A stretch of DNA of 64,000 nucleotides, from positions 6,803,283 through 6,867,282 of the forward strand of contig NC_049982.1 of NCBI RefSeq assembly GCF_000003815.2, given 5' to 3'. Below, in pieces: positions 37,476 through 48,450 of this stretch; the stretch's first letter is position 1; each line of letters begins with the position of its first letter. Source of the stretch: Branchiostoma floridae. Its lineage: Eukaryota > Chordata > Leptocardii > Amphioxiformes > Branchiostomatidae. The notes under the pieces were generated by a model. It was not told where the DNA came from. It ran no database searches and saw nothing but the letters and a program-made list of their open reading frames with translations. Both the position numbers and the translations under genes were made by a program.

Positions 37476-37690
37476 TTCCACTAGACGGCGATCGCGCTGC
37501 GCTGTCACTGCGACCCAGATAGGATATGTGCAACCTTTGATTTCCGAATGCTGGCTATCATACAGCATGCAAAACTGTGGCTGAGAGAACAGCAAAACAC
37601 AAAAAAGTGTAAAAAATCTTTTCTTTTCTATCCAATTCGTTGAGCGATCTGTCACAGAGAGATCGCGGCGAGAGCGCCGTCCTAGTGGAA
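37476..37690. mobile_element. 215-bp fold-back element, 'TTCCACTAG...CGGCG' family
   Basis: The left end TTCCACTAGACGGCGATCGC is mirrored at the right by GAGAGCGCCGTCCTAGTGGAA. Inner sequence GTCACTGCGACC and CAATTCGTTGAGCGATCTG resembles parts of the elements at 48984-49350 and 50870-51190. Non-coding. Confidence 0.7.
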
Positions 37691-38537
37691 CTGAGAGGAT
37701 CGATATAAGACAGATACATGGTTGTGGTGCGCTACACGCCTTGTATGGTCACGGAGACTGTGTATCACCTATCAACCATTTAAACGTTTGGATCTGACGT
37801 AATCGACGTGACGCACCATGATGGCGCCGGATCTAATTACCATAATTATGACAAGACAATACAAGCGCTGTCTCCCGAAACAATTAGGACAGATCTAATG
37901 TGTAGTAGGGTAGTCGGTCCGGTGTGTTTTGGTGGAAAGGTTTATGGTGTCAAGGCTGGGGAGGGCAATGACCGAAGTCACCGGAGTTTGAATCAATTTG
38001 AATTTAACGTGTCATTTTTCAAAACCTCCTATGCTTGATTCGTGACATTCTCAGATCTTCTTTGGAGACACAAATCGGGGGCTAGACAGAAGCTCTTCTA
38101 TTTTGTGACGTACATGTACAGCCTAGACTCTCTGCGTTGGACAGGGTTACTGACAGGGCACAGCGCGTACACTTTGTGTAGAAAGGTGTGATCAAGTGTA
38201 AGAGACAGAAATCACCTGCATGCGCTGTCAAGTTGTTTACCTGGCGAAGACGGACAACTTAAATTTGCAAGATGGATATATACATGTACAGCGGTACCAC
38301 CAGGTCCCCATTCCTATCATTAGAAGCACGTTCATCTCCAAATAGATGGATCTGTTTGACTAATTTTGTGGTCTTTTGTGGTCATGGATCTGTATCGTAT
38401 GTACCAGGATGGGTTTGGACCACACTAAAGGTGTGGTGAACTAGATCTATAACAGTACCGTTTCATGCTAACTTTGTCTTTATGATGACTTATGCAAAGG
38501 AGATAAGTGGTGTTTGTCTATCAATGATTTTATACTT

Positions 38538-38547
38538 CCCTCTGTCC

Positions 38548-38616
<69 letters not shown>

Positions 38617-38631
38617 CCTCTCTCTCTCTTC
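38538..38631. repeat. CT microsatellite
   Basis: About 94 bases of nearly uninterrupted CT dinucleotides with a few TTT or CCC interruptions. Confidence 0.95.
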
Positions 38632-38728
38632 TCACTACAGATGTAGAAATTCACAACAGACCAGCAAAATGATAGCTTCTTCAACATTTTTTTCGGGAGG
38701 GGCATCTAGTAAGTTTGAGATTTTGAGA

Positions 38729-38836
38729 AGCCTGGTATCCAGTCGTACCATAGCTACCGAGTCTCTTCTGCAGAGAGGAAAGAAGACACCGGGCCGGGAG
38801 CTATATTGAAATTATAATAAAGCTGGATACCAGGCT
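38729..38836. mobile_element. MITE-like element sharing ends with 12154-12256
   Basis: Begins AGCCTGGTATCCAG and ends CTGGATACCAGGCT, a perfect 14-base inverted pair. The same core, in the opposite relative orientation, forms the ends of the element in LRP5/6 intron 3. The interior differs. Confidence 0.75.
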
Positions 38837-39382
38837 AGATATAGGCTAAATTTCTTTGAGACCTTTAACGCCCGGGGAAGTCGTTTTGTCTGCTAATCGT
38901 TGAAGATCGGGAAGCAGAGCCCCGGCAACAACAAAAAATAAACGCCGGCGCTCCTACGAAGGCGGTTACAAAATACCCTTACTTCCTGTCATTTTTCTTT
39001 CGACTCTAAAAGGGTATTAGCTAAGTGCTAACGATTCAACAGAACTGACTGAGGTGTAATGTGGATCTCTGGTACGGTACTGGTGTAACGGAAATTGCTA
39101 CGAATACGGCACTTTTATGGCGCCAAGCAAATCCCAAAATTACATATCCTTAACAGTAGACCACCCGCTCCGACTGGGTACTGGCGCATAAGAACACTTT
39201 CCAGGCTATGTTTAATTATAGCTTTAAGAGTGATTCTCAGATTAAATGTGTTTCCTAAATAAAGTGTTATCAATGCAGGAAGAAAGTCCTGACTATATGC
39301 CGGCCGAGGGGATATAGTACGGTATTATAGTTTTGCCTTTCTGGAAAATGACCCAACTAGGGCTCGTAAGTAGAATCCTCCT

Positions 39383-39765
39383 TCGGCCTACGTCACATTT
39401 CCAAACCGGCGCCCAGCTGGGCAGCTTTCGGGAACGAAAAGTGTGACCGGGCCCGGTTATACTCTCCNNNNNNNNNNNNNNNNNNNNNNNNNNNNNNNNN
39501 NNNNNNNNNNNNNNNNNNNNNNNNNNNNNNNNNNNNNNNNNNNNNNNNNNNNNNNNNNNNNNNNNNNAGAGTACCCCGGTTAGGCCTACGCCACATTTCC
39601 AAACCGGGGCCCGACCGGGGGAGCGAAAAGTACGATATAAAAGACACCAAACTACAGAAGACGTAGCGAGAATAGTCGTGGGCATTATTTGTGTATACAT
39701 TCCTATTGTTCGCTTCCACAAACAGCCCGGCCGGGCCCCGGGTTGGAAATGTGACGTTAGCCTTA
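39383..39765. repeat. GC-rich repeat motif flanking the assembly gap, three copies
   Basis: CTACGTCACATTTCCAAACC followed by a palindrome-like GGCGCCC.GCTGGG stretch occurs at about 39389, again at about 39585 (CTACGCCACATTTCC), and inverted at about 39723-39760 (GGTTGGAAATGTGACGTTAG). The last two could be outer arms of one element that spans the gap. Confidence 0.7.
39468..39567. other. Assembly gap (100 N)
   Basis: Exactly 100 N bases, the usual placeholder for a gap of unknown size. It sits between two copies of a GC-rich repeat, which probably caused the break. Confidence 0.98.
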
Positions 39766-40616
39766 GCCTTACACATCCTCGCACATGTATGGTCTACCTC
39801 AAAAGGTATGAGGTCAGGGGAGAAGGTCATGACTCACAAACCTACGGTAGCCTACTTTGCTGCTTGTTTTTTCACAGACTATTTCTTGCCATTTGTCGTT
39901 CATACGGGAAGTTTGATCGACGCTTTATTCGCTAGTGACCTCACCAAAGCAATTTTCAGCGATATCTACAGTAGGTACGGGAACTGCGTTTGGCTTCACC
40001 TGTGCGTGGATCCGAGGTTGAACTTGATCGGCGAATGACATCGTTATGAACATTTTTTTTTCTCGCTGAATAGAAATTACTTAAATGGACACTATATTTA
40101 ACGCACTGCCATTCACATGATTACACTGTTGTCGTCTTTAGTACTCGGCAGCTAAGGACATAATGGTGTACAGTATTTTCTTTCTTCTCATAAGATACAA
40201 AACATCGAAGTGAATGTTGGTAAGAAGATACACTGAAGAGGCACTGGGTTTGGTAACATGGAAAGACAATCATACATGTAAGAAACAAAAAACAACATTA
40301 GACTGATCAATTTGAAATAAGTCTAGTTTATTCTAATTATTCGTGTCTCATTTCTCTGTTCACAAACCTCTTTCTCTTTTCAAGTACGGGAGTTACAGAA
40401 ACCTCCATAATATATGGTACAAATGTCTAATATTGATGTAACATTGATATATGTTAATTTTTTTATAAATGGAATTGCTAAACTCACAAATGCCAGGTGG
40501 CACCATAAGCAGACACTACTGATCAGTCACTTAATGTATGTTTAAATCAGACCTGATATATTTTACTCATGTTGGATTTTATTTTCAAATCGATCTAGGA
40601 CTTACGTTTTGTTTAC

Positions 40617-40760
40617 ATGAATGAATGAATGAATGAATGAATGGTTTATTGACAAACGTTATACCTCGCAGCCAGAGGCTGAATTACGTTTACGGTACAG
40701 GCGTGGCACAATAACATGTCTTAACTTATCATACACTTTAAAACTTTAAGACAACTTTTG
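40617..40760 (-). repeat. GAAT tract with possible retroposon 3' end
   Basis: Six or more GAAT units (40617-40643) are followed by GGTTTATTGACAAACG. On the minus strand this reads GTCAATAAACC then CATT repeats, the arrangement seen at the 3' ends of some LINE/SINE retroposons with microsatellite tails. It also offers the nearest AATAAA (complement of 40645-40650) downstream of the P450 stop. Confidence 0.4.
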
Positions 40761-40890
40761 TCTTAATTGGAACATGATTAAAATCGACTATTCACACTAT
40801 GGCAAAATAACATGTGTCAACTTATCATACACTTTAAAACTTTAAGACAATTGGTCTTACTTGGAACATGATTAAAATCGGCTATTCAAA
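40708..40890. repeat. Direct duplication of an about-90-bp block
   Basis: AATAACATGT.TTAACTTATC ATACACTTTAAAACTTTAAG and GGAACATGATTAAAATCG occur twice in tandem (about 40708-40797 and 40802-40890) with minor differences. Confidence 0.85.
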
Positions 40891-41078
40891 CCGTCATTAT
40901 CAGTTGTTAAGGAGGCGGACTAAATATGGCATTGGGGAATTTCGGTATCGGTTCGTACATCGGAACCTAAATACATTCTCCATAATAATACAGCTTGAAT
41001 CGTCTCCTTATGATCATCATCACTATCCTCTGCACATAATGGATACCATAGGGTTCGTTGCATATTCATCATTACATA

Positions 41079-41260
41079 TCAGCGAGGAACGGCACAAAGT
41101 TGGAAAGGTGCAGGCCCCATGCTCAGTGACTTGAAGGTCCCTTCAGTGGAAGGTGTAGGGGCGCCCTCTGGCAGCTTCAGTGCGAAGTGCTGCAGGATGG
41201 TGGAGAACAGCAGGAAGAGTTCCATCTTCGCCAGCTGCTCACCTAGACAGTTCCTACGGC
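41079..41260 (-). CDS. P450 exon 7: heme-binding loop and C terminus
   Basis: Encodes GRRNCLGEQLAKMELFLLFS, TILQHFALKLPEG and PFQLCAVPR, then TGA at 41081-41079. Cys447 is the axial heme ligand. Acceptor TATTTCAG. Confidence 0.93.
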
Positions 41261-44200
41261 CTGAAATACGAACAAAATGGGGTTTGCTTTGTTTGTCAAT
41301 TTCATTAATGACATATAAACCGCAAGTAGTTAAGTCGACCTGTCCAAAATCCATCAGAAATCACTCAGAAATATACAATATAATCTTTTGCATTTGATAT
41401 TCTGTAAAGGTATTTTGGTTAGCAGGATGACTGTGTAACACTATAAACCACACAATTCATCATTTGTTTAAGAGATTGATAAAAAGTTAAGATCATGGGC
41501 GACTCGAAGAAAAATATGCGCATATGTAGTTACAAAGACGAGAGAAATATGACTGCAAAGTACCTGTAGAGAAGGGTAGGAATGACGGTGGGTTGTTCAC
41601 CACCTTGCCGTCTCCGTCTAGGAACCTGCTGGGGTCGAACACTTCCGGGTCGGGCCAGGCTGCAGGGTCCATGTGGACGGACCTCAGGTTCGGAATCAAC
41701 TAATACAGTTTTTAAAAAAATGGTTTTGGTAAACAATGCTGATGTCTGGATCAATAGCAATAATCTCTAGCTCTACGTTTTGTTTGAGGTGTTTACTAAT
41801 AGAAACTATTTTTGTCGATTTCTAGGTAGAACCAAGCTGGAAAAGGTGTGGAATGCGCTGGAGAAACAAAGAAATCACCAAGTCATCTGTCATATACAGT
41901 ATCAATATGTTACTTACATACTACGATATTCTTAAACTTGGTGGCATGGACATATCACCGATGTCATCGTTTAGATTAACATGCATTCTCATAATTCCAG
42001 CAGGTGTCATTATACCGCCACCTGAAAAAAACGTTGTAATAGGGGCCCTCTTAAGATTATATTTAACACCCAAATATCTGAATTGTGTTATATTTAAACA
42101 AGATATTTAACATTCTGTGCTCAAGACAATCTTGGGAAGACCGATCTATACTGACGTTTTTTTAAGGTGGCAGTATTATGGCACCTGGTGGAATTATGAT
42201 AGTCGATGTTACAGCTTGTCACGAATGATGCAATACAACTGTCGAGAATTTTAGAATATTTTTTTTGTAACTGAGTAACAAAGGTTACAAATGTTCCCTC
42301 CGCAATGTCGAAACCACGGAGAGAAGTTAACTTGGCAGCTTTACGACCGAACATCAGCGGTACAACGTGTCGGATCCGCTGGGCCTCCATGATGGTCGCT
42401 GTGGTAAAGGGAAGCTGGTCTCTGTGTGCCAGACTCGGCTTGGTGGCGCCAAGCACACTGTCAAGCTCAGCCTGGACCTGTATGTTAGGGCAATACGACC
42501 AAATATCTACTAAATAAAATGTTTAATTGCTGACATTAGAGCATTAAAACCTTTTCGATTTTTCAGACTTAGTGAGGATTAATACGGAAACTAGGCAGTG
42601 TATACATATATATGCAAGCAATAAGATCTTAAATATCTTCAGTAATGGTAATCGTGACATTCATTGAGTGATAATGAAATAATCACAACGATTTGTAAAT
42701 CTTTTTTAAACCCCTGACAATATAAAAGAATCGTGATGAAGATAAAAGTATAAGGGGCACCAAGGTGAATTTCATCTTCACGGAACTATGGTTATGTTGC
42801 CTTTTCCAACCAAGCAGCGTTCGCTGCATTCCTTGAATTTCCTTCCTTAAAAAATACGTACAAATTGTAACAATCATTCAATAATTAATGCCAATGTAGC
42901 ACTGTCGAACCTTCTGCTGTACGTCCGGGTAGAGGATCATGTAGAGCAGGGCCCACGTCAGTGTGGCAGCCGTGGTGTCCGTCCCTGCTATGAAGAGGTC
43001 CAGAATAATGTACACCATGTTATCTTCATTCAGCCAGGTGCCGCTCCCATCCTGCCGGGCCAGTTGGAGCAGGCAGTAGTCTATGAAGTCTCGTGGATTC
43101 TCCGGGTCCAGATTCAGACGGTGCCGATCTATTTCTTCCCGGATGAACTGATGTAGCTTCTTGGCATGGAAGCGCAGTCCCTTGAATGGATCTTGAACTG
43201 CGTTTGCAGAATATATGATGTAGCGACTGATGCCCTTTATCTTAAATTTTGTACTAAGTTGTCTCAGCTCAATATATCAGCATATTTCTCACTAGGACGT
43301 CAAGTCTTAAGACCAAATGTCTTGTTTTGTTAGCGTTTGGATGCAACCAGAAGTCGCGTTTTTTGATTGGGAAAAAATGTAATTTTGTTGCTAACTTTGA
43401 AATATAAAATCGGAGAAACCAAGACGATTCTGTCGTTTCTTTTTTTGTCAAACGTAGACCTCTGTATTGTCTACCATGTGCATGCTGGCAAAAGTTTACG
43501 TGTTTTGTGTGTTACATTTTGATACATACACCTCCTCAAAGTAAGGTAAAAATCCATGCAGCCTTAAAACAAGTTTCTCCTTTTATTTGTGGTAGATGCA
43601 CTATGTAAGTTGTAGGATCATTTGCAGCCACCTCTTTCCCCTATTGTTTTACAAAAGTGTCGGTATAATTCTACAGTATAACCAATTGAGTATACTTACC
43701 TTTGGGAATGTAAGTGACGAATGGGTAGATCCATTTGACCATCTCAGCTCCAAGGTTCTTCATCGTCGTCTGTAGATGTTGGAATCTGGTATCCCCGTAG
43801 TCAAACCGTTTCCCGAAGACCAGGGCGCAGATGATGTTCCCCGCGGCAGTTGTCAGGTCGGCCGAGACGTCAAACGGCTGCTCGCCGTATCCGGAGATCT
43901 TTTGGAGAGAAAGAACTAGTTATTCACTAAACTTGACTGTCTGCTGTCAAAACTAACAATGGGAGAAACATGAATCTGCTGGTAGCGTAGATTTTTCTAC
44001 TAAAGAGCGAATCATATATATAATGTATATGATATATAATCTATATTCTTTCGTGATAAAGTAAACTCCCATACCTTGACACAAATATAACATGCCTCCT
44101 CTTGAATCCGATCTTGAATGCTCCCTCGGCCCATCTTCACGCCGAGTCGTCTGAAGACACTGGTGGCAAACCGCCGTCGTTCCTTGAAGACTTCTCCGTA

Positions 44201-44858
44201 AGGAGCCAGTAAGATGTCTGCTCAAACGAAAACAAGACGTCATTTGTTTACTTACCTTTGAGTTTTGGATGGACGGTAGCTTCTTTGTTTACCTTGTTAG
44301 CAGAATGAAACCAATGCATCTTCTGTTATCGATTAACAAATCTAAGAAGGCCTTGAAGTAAGACTGTCTTGCTAGTGGCAGAATCTGTCAAATAGCTAAT
44401 GCTCTCTGACCTACTAACGTGTTGTAGTAAACATGACGGGGGAGGAACACTCTAGATCTGAGATATTAAATCAAATAACACCTACCCTGACCACCTTCTG
44501 TAGCTGCCAGGACGTTGTCATCATTCCTTGTAGAAAACTCCTCCTTTTCCATCATTTCCTTCAGAGCCTCGTATCCACTCACAACACACAATTCACCACG
44601 GAAGAATCTGACATGGTAAACGTCACCGATCTCTCTGGCCCACTTGTCAAGCTGGAGACGAGAGTCTGTCCTGAACAGAGTTGGGAGGTGGTGCAGCAGG
44701 GGCCAGCCTCCCGGGACCAGTGGAGGCAGGGTCCCGGGCCTCTTAGTCTTCACAAGAACCCTCACAGCTATGACGAAGGTGACAACAAAGACCAGCACGG
44801 TACACGCGTCCAGAAAGGTGAACGGGAAATGTTCTAGTAGCGTGAGGACATGCGCCAT
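41079..44858 (-). CDS. Cytochrome P450, CYP2-like (clan 2), complete, 7 exons
   Basis: Heme-thiolate monooxygenase of the ER membrane; substrate cannot be told from sequence. Exons 44858-44486, 44217-44075, 43898-43700, 43197-42911, 42477-42289, 41699-41564 and 41260-41079 join in phase to 502 residues, the usual CYP2 length. Features: N-terminal membrane anchor (about 13-37), proline-rich hinge (about 41-54), C-helix region APYGEVFKERRRF, I-helix AGTDTT (309-314), K-helix EAQR (365-368), FDPSRF, and the heme loop FSTGRRNCLGE with Cys447 as ligand. The start has a good context (AAG before ATG, G after) and an in-frame TAG four codons upstream. The C-helix Trp of CYP2 proteins (EVWKE) is Phe here. 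A partial tandem copy follows at 46716-48600. Confidence 0.93.
41564..41699 (-). CDS. P450 exon 6: PERF region
   Basis: Encodes LIPNLRSVHMDPAAWPDPEV, FDPSRFLDGDG and SFLPFSTG, which leads straight into the heme loop. The acceptor TGTATTAG has a poor pyrimidine tract. Donor GTACTT. Confidence 0.9.
41985..42205. mobile_element. Fold-back element in P450 intron 5
   Basis: CATAATTCCAGCAGGTGTCA continuing to CCGCCACCTGAAAAAAACG at the left is mirrored by CGTTTTTTTAAGGTGGCAGT and GGCACCTGGTGGAATTATG at the right. Arms are about 46 bases and 80-85 percent matched, with a spacer of about 125 bases. Confidence 0.75.
42289..42477 (-). CDS. P450 exon 5: K-helix
   Basis: Encodes VQAELDSVLGATKPSLAHRD, then IMEAQRIRHVVPL and LRGFDIAEGTF. 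Glu365 and Arg368 form the ExxR pair. Exactly 63 codons, phase 0 at both ends. Acceptor CATACAG, donor GTAACC. Confidence 0.9.
42911..43197 (-). CDS. P450 exon 4: I-helix
   Basis: Encodes VQDPFKGLRFHAKKLHQFIR, DFIDYCLLQLA and DLFIAGTDTTAATLTWALLY. AGTDTT is the oxygen-activation motif. Acceptor AACGCAG, donor GTTCGA, ending in phase 0. Confidence 0.93.
43700..43898 (-). CDS. P450 exon 3
   Basis: Encodes ISGYGEQPFDVSADLTTAAG, NIICALVFGKRFDYGD and WIYPFVTYIPK, the CYP2 pattern for helices D to F. Acceptor TCCAAAAG, donor GTAAGT. Confidence 0.92.
44075..44217 (-). CDS. P450 exon 2: C-helix region
   Basis: Encodes DILLAPYGEVFKERRRFATS through QEEACYICVK. The C-helix usually has W-x-x-x-R contacting heme propionates; here Trp is replaced by Phe. 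Acceptor GAGCAG, donor GTATGG, 143 bases. Confidence 0.92.
44486..44858 (-). CDS. P450 exon 1: membrane anchor and N-terminal domain
   Basis: Encodes residues 1-124: MAHVLTLLEHFPFTFLDACT, hydrophobic VLVFVVTFVIAVRVLV, hinge RPGTLPPLVPGGWPLL, then YHVRFFRGELCVVSGYEALK and FSTRND. Donor GTAGGT. Confidence 0.92.
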
Positions 44859-46715
44859 CTTGGAAGTCTAGTAGCCTCTATCAGTCTCTACGGGCTGCTT
44901 GAACATAGTAGAAATTATTAGCGAAATAGGTTTAATGATTTTCCATATAGGAGTCTCCGACGACAGAGTTACCATGCGCAATATGAGGTTAACTGAGTCC
45001 ACTCACCAAGTATCATTATTTTGGCCGATTTCTACAACGTTTGGTAACTCGACGGGAAGGTCTGGTAGAGACTAATGGTTTAGTAACACAGTGTAAGCCG
45101 CGTGGGAAACATGCTTTTTGTCAGGAAACCAAATATCATCAGGGCTGATCAGGCAGATTTCGGCCGGACTACTTTAGTACTGTTTGGCCTGGGTGCTGGG
45201 TGTTGGGTGCTGGGATGGGAATGTTGTATCAATGGCTCACCCTGAACAGTTGGCGGCACCTTTGGAAAACTTGCAGCTTCGTATTGTAAATTTGGAGTAC
45301 TATCCTGATGTGATTATTTCTGCTTGGCAATAGTTCATACAAAAACTTGACTGTAGAAAAACACAGTACTTTAACAATCCGATAGAGTACGATATCAACT
45401 TGATAATGATCTCGTAAACAGATTTATTTTAGATCTGTTTGTAGACAATTTTCAGTAATTAGTATTATTTTAGGTATCAATCACCAAGTTAATTGCTGAT
45501 AACTGATCACTCGATCATATGAACAATGAAGGATCGCTGGGGTCAAAGACACTTCGATTCTAAAAGTTACCACCGAGCGATCTAGCAGAATTTTGGTCGC
45601 TGCTAGCGAGGGCCTCATCAGGGCGAAGGTAAGGCGCTTCCCTATTTAAAAGAAAGTAGAAAGATTGTGCCTTTGGATATATTGTTATTTTGGAGCTGGA
45701 TGTTACAGGTAAAGTTTTTTTCTTTCTATCACATCACTTACATGCTTTGATTCATTCAGTCCACACAACAGCATATTTGGCAATATCACACGTACCTCAA
45801 AATTGTGGTAACTGTGGTCAGCTGCTTTCAAAATCCACAGGGGGTCGTTTACGAGATACTGTAAAATAAAGTAGAAATGTTTGCGGGAACTTACGGGAGT
45901 GTTCGCAGTGGGTTTTGAATTTGTTATTGAGGCAATGGGGTACACGTGCAGGAGACAGTTTTTGCAACAAGTTCATAATGAAAAAGTCAACCCCAAAACC
46001 ACGAACATAAAACCACTGCAAATATTTCTATTTACAGTTATGTAGACGATAGACTATGTCACTCTGGAGGTATTGTCGTTTGCTGCGTGTAACGTTCTAG
46101 CTTTACCGTTTCATTAACTTTCAATATATGTACTATAAAGGTCTTTATTCATTCATTCAATATGAGGGCAGCTTTAATTGGTGAACGATGAGTTCTATTT
46201 CCAGTCGCAGAAATACATCGACAGACACACATAAGTCATCTAGTTTTATTCAAAATTCGTATTCATGTCAACTTAATCACAGACATGCTTACACACAAAA
46301 AAGCTTTCTTCATTTCAATTATTGGTGTTGACATGCCTCAAAGATATACGTAATTCCATTGCACCTGCATTATATATGATATTTTTTGCCACTACTTACA
46401 TACGTTATGCAATGAATGCATTTTGATTGCATATAATATAAAGAATAACTATACAATACAGATTCTATATGTGGAAAAAGACTTCCGTAGAACATCAAGC
46501 ACAACTAACATATTTTGCAATATTTTCTACTGCCCCATTTCTGTAACCGTGTTGGAATATGTTTTAAAATACCACTACTTGTACTTGGCCGATTGTAGGA
46601 CTAATCCTTTCCTCAGAACTTCCGTACAATTTCCATAATGACAAGAATAAAATAGTTTTCTTGTCTATTATCTACTGATTATTGATGACAAGAGGCCAGG
46701 GATCACTCCTACATA
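44859..46715. other. Region between the complete P450 and its partial copy
   Basis: Upstream region of the complete P450 followed by AT-rich sequence. I found no exon and no clear repeat apart from short ATTC runs at about 46147-46160. The P450 promoter presumably lies just right of 44858, but no core element can be named. Confidence 0.6.
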
Positions 46716-46900
46716 TCAACGGGAAACGGCACAAAGTTGGAAAAGTGCAGGCCCCATGCTCAGTGACTTGAAGGTCCCTTCAGTGGAAGGTGTAGTAGGA
46801 GCGCCCTCTGACAGCTTCAGTACGAAGTGCTGCAGGATGGTGGAGAACAGGAGGAAGAGTTCCATCTTCGCCAGCTGCTCGCCTAGACAGTTCCTACGGC
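46716..46900 (-). pseudogene. Partial duplicate of P450 last exon
   Basis: Reads GRRNCLGEQLAKMELFLLFS, TILQHFVLKLSEG and LFQLCAVSR then TGA, over 90 percent like exon 7 of the complete gene with one extra codon (TT for T after GAP). The frame and the TTTCAG acceptor are intact. The adjacent intron also matches (AGAGATTGATCAAAAGTTAAG at about 47130 versus about 41471), but no exons 2-6 follow, so it is called a gene remnant. Confidence 0.8.
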
Positions 46901-47476
46901 CTGAAATACAAACAAAATGAGGTTCGTTTGTAACATTTTATTAATTTCATCAATGAAATATAAATTGTAAGAAGTCTAGTCGACCTGTTGATAAAACGTT
47001 AGCACCAGGAATATAGCAATATAATGTTGTGCATCTTAATAACTTTGAAATTCTGTAAAGTTATTTCAGTTTGCATTTTCGATAATGTCTGTATAACACA
47101 ATAAACAACACAATTAATCATCTGTTTAAGAGATTGATCAAAAGTTAAGATCCCGCCACTTTTGATTCACTCCTGAAGTCATCACACAGTAAATCAGACA
47201 ATCATGAAGTTTTAAGAGATTGACCAACACATCATGGTGAATGTTTTTCTTGAATGAGAGTTCAAACCTTACAACCGGGCAACTTCTCTGTTGTCCTTGT
47301 TGACTACCATATTTATTACGGTGCCATCATCCTACAAGTACGTGATGGTACTGCCTAAATTTGATATTGTCTGACTAACATCCGAGTCTATCAAACAAGG
47401 CGCCAGACTGTCCGAACAATGTCCAGTATCATATGAATATTTACTGACGCAAACCTGTCACGCGACATGGACTTTA

Positions 47477-48421
47477 AGGCCCCCTCTCACTAGACTCGCG
47501 TCACGCTTGCGTCGCTTCGGGGTTCGTTCATTGTGTCACTGTTGTGATATTTTCGCCGATTTTCTGTTGCGCTCACACTTACTTGCGTCACTGTTGCGTC
47601 TCTAGACTAAATGGACAGGTTATCGGAAGTCGCAGCGTTGTCAATGTATGACAAATCACTGTAAAATGATGAAAATGCCTCAAAATGATATATTTATAAT
47701 GAAATGCTTTCCCTTGTGATGATGCATAATATGTTACTTATGTTATATGATAACCTTGAAAGACTTTTATAGTAAAAGAAGTGACCCAAATGAATGGACA
47801 CGAACCATATACCAGATTTGACTCCATCGCTTATGTGTTTTGCAACAAGTATGTGTAATGGTGTGTGTTTATAGGTTTATTGAACAATTTCAAATTTCAC
47901 AAATAAAATCTTGATATTTTCTACGTTTGAATAGGAAATAGACAAAATATAACCTTGATACTGTTGAAGGCATGTTGGCGTCACTGTTGTGTCACTGTCG
48001 TGTTACTCTTGGGTCACTGTTGTAAACCTTGTAACTGAATCAAAAACCGCTGTAAAATGATATCCAAAATGTATCCAAAATAGCTTTTCAATAATAAAAG
48101 GATGTTTACTTTTGATACTTGGTGCAAAATAGACAAAATATAACATTGATACTGTTGAAGACATGTTGGCGTCACTATTGTGTCACTGTTGTGTTACTCT
48201 TGGGTCACTGTTGTGTCACTCTTGGGTCACTGTTGGGGCATCTTGCCACTTGCGTTATTTGTTAACTTTCAAAAAACGTCGCGCATGCTTGTGTCACCTC
48301 TAGGTTCGCTTGTGTCACCTCTAGGTTCGCTCGCGTCACCTCTAGGTTCCGTGGGGTCACGTCTGCGTTGTCGAACCCCGAAGCGACGCAAGCGTGACGC
48401 GAGTCTAGTGAGAGGGGGCCT
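47477..48421. mobile_element. 945-bp non-autonomous DNA transposon with perfect 50-bp TIRs
   Basis: The left arm 47477-47526 starts AGGCCCCCTCTCACTAGACT, and the right arm 48372-48421 is its exact inverse. Both sides are flanked by TTA (47474-47476 and 48422-48424), a likely target duplication. TTA targets and GGCC-type ends suggest PIF/Harbinger, which is inference. The interior has no transposase. It carries repeated TGTGTCACTGTTGTG-like and GTCACCTCTAGGTTCGCT phrases. It sits 25 bases from the donor of the P450 exon 1 remnant. Confidence 0.88.
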
Positions 48422-48450
48422 TTACTCCAAGAGAATCATTCAAAACTTAC

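Larger units (their letters stand above)
36318..41078. other. Intergenic region between LRP5/6 and the P450 gene
   Basis: Holds the LRP5/6 upstream region (36318 to about 36700, GC-rich, with a perfect AP-1 type TGACTCA at 36544-36550), a small CCTTGCCC repeat at about 36771-36813, fold-back elements at 37476-37690 and 38729-38836, a CT microsatellite, the N gap with flanking repeats, a GAAT tract and a local duplication. No gene is supported. Confidence 0.7.

Noticed and set aside
38490-38705. Minus-strand ORF with long Arg-Glu repeats
   Set aside because: It is the CT microsatellite translated; no gene context.
39293-39830. Minus-strand ORFs of 145-163 codons crossing the gap
   Set aside because: Continuity comes from the 100 N bases, and the flanks are GC-rich repeat sequence.
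41910-42024. Exon-like frame GGGIMTPAGIMRMHV in P450 intron 5 behind a TTTTTTTCAG
   Set aside because: Exons 5 and 6 join perfectly without it, and the sequence is one arm of an inverted repeat.
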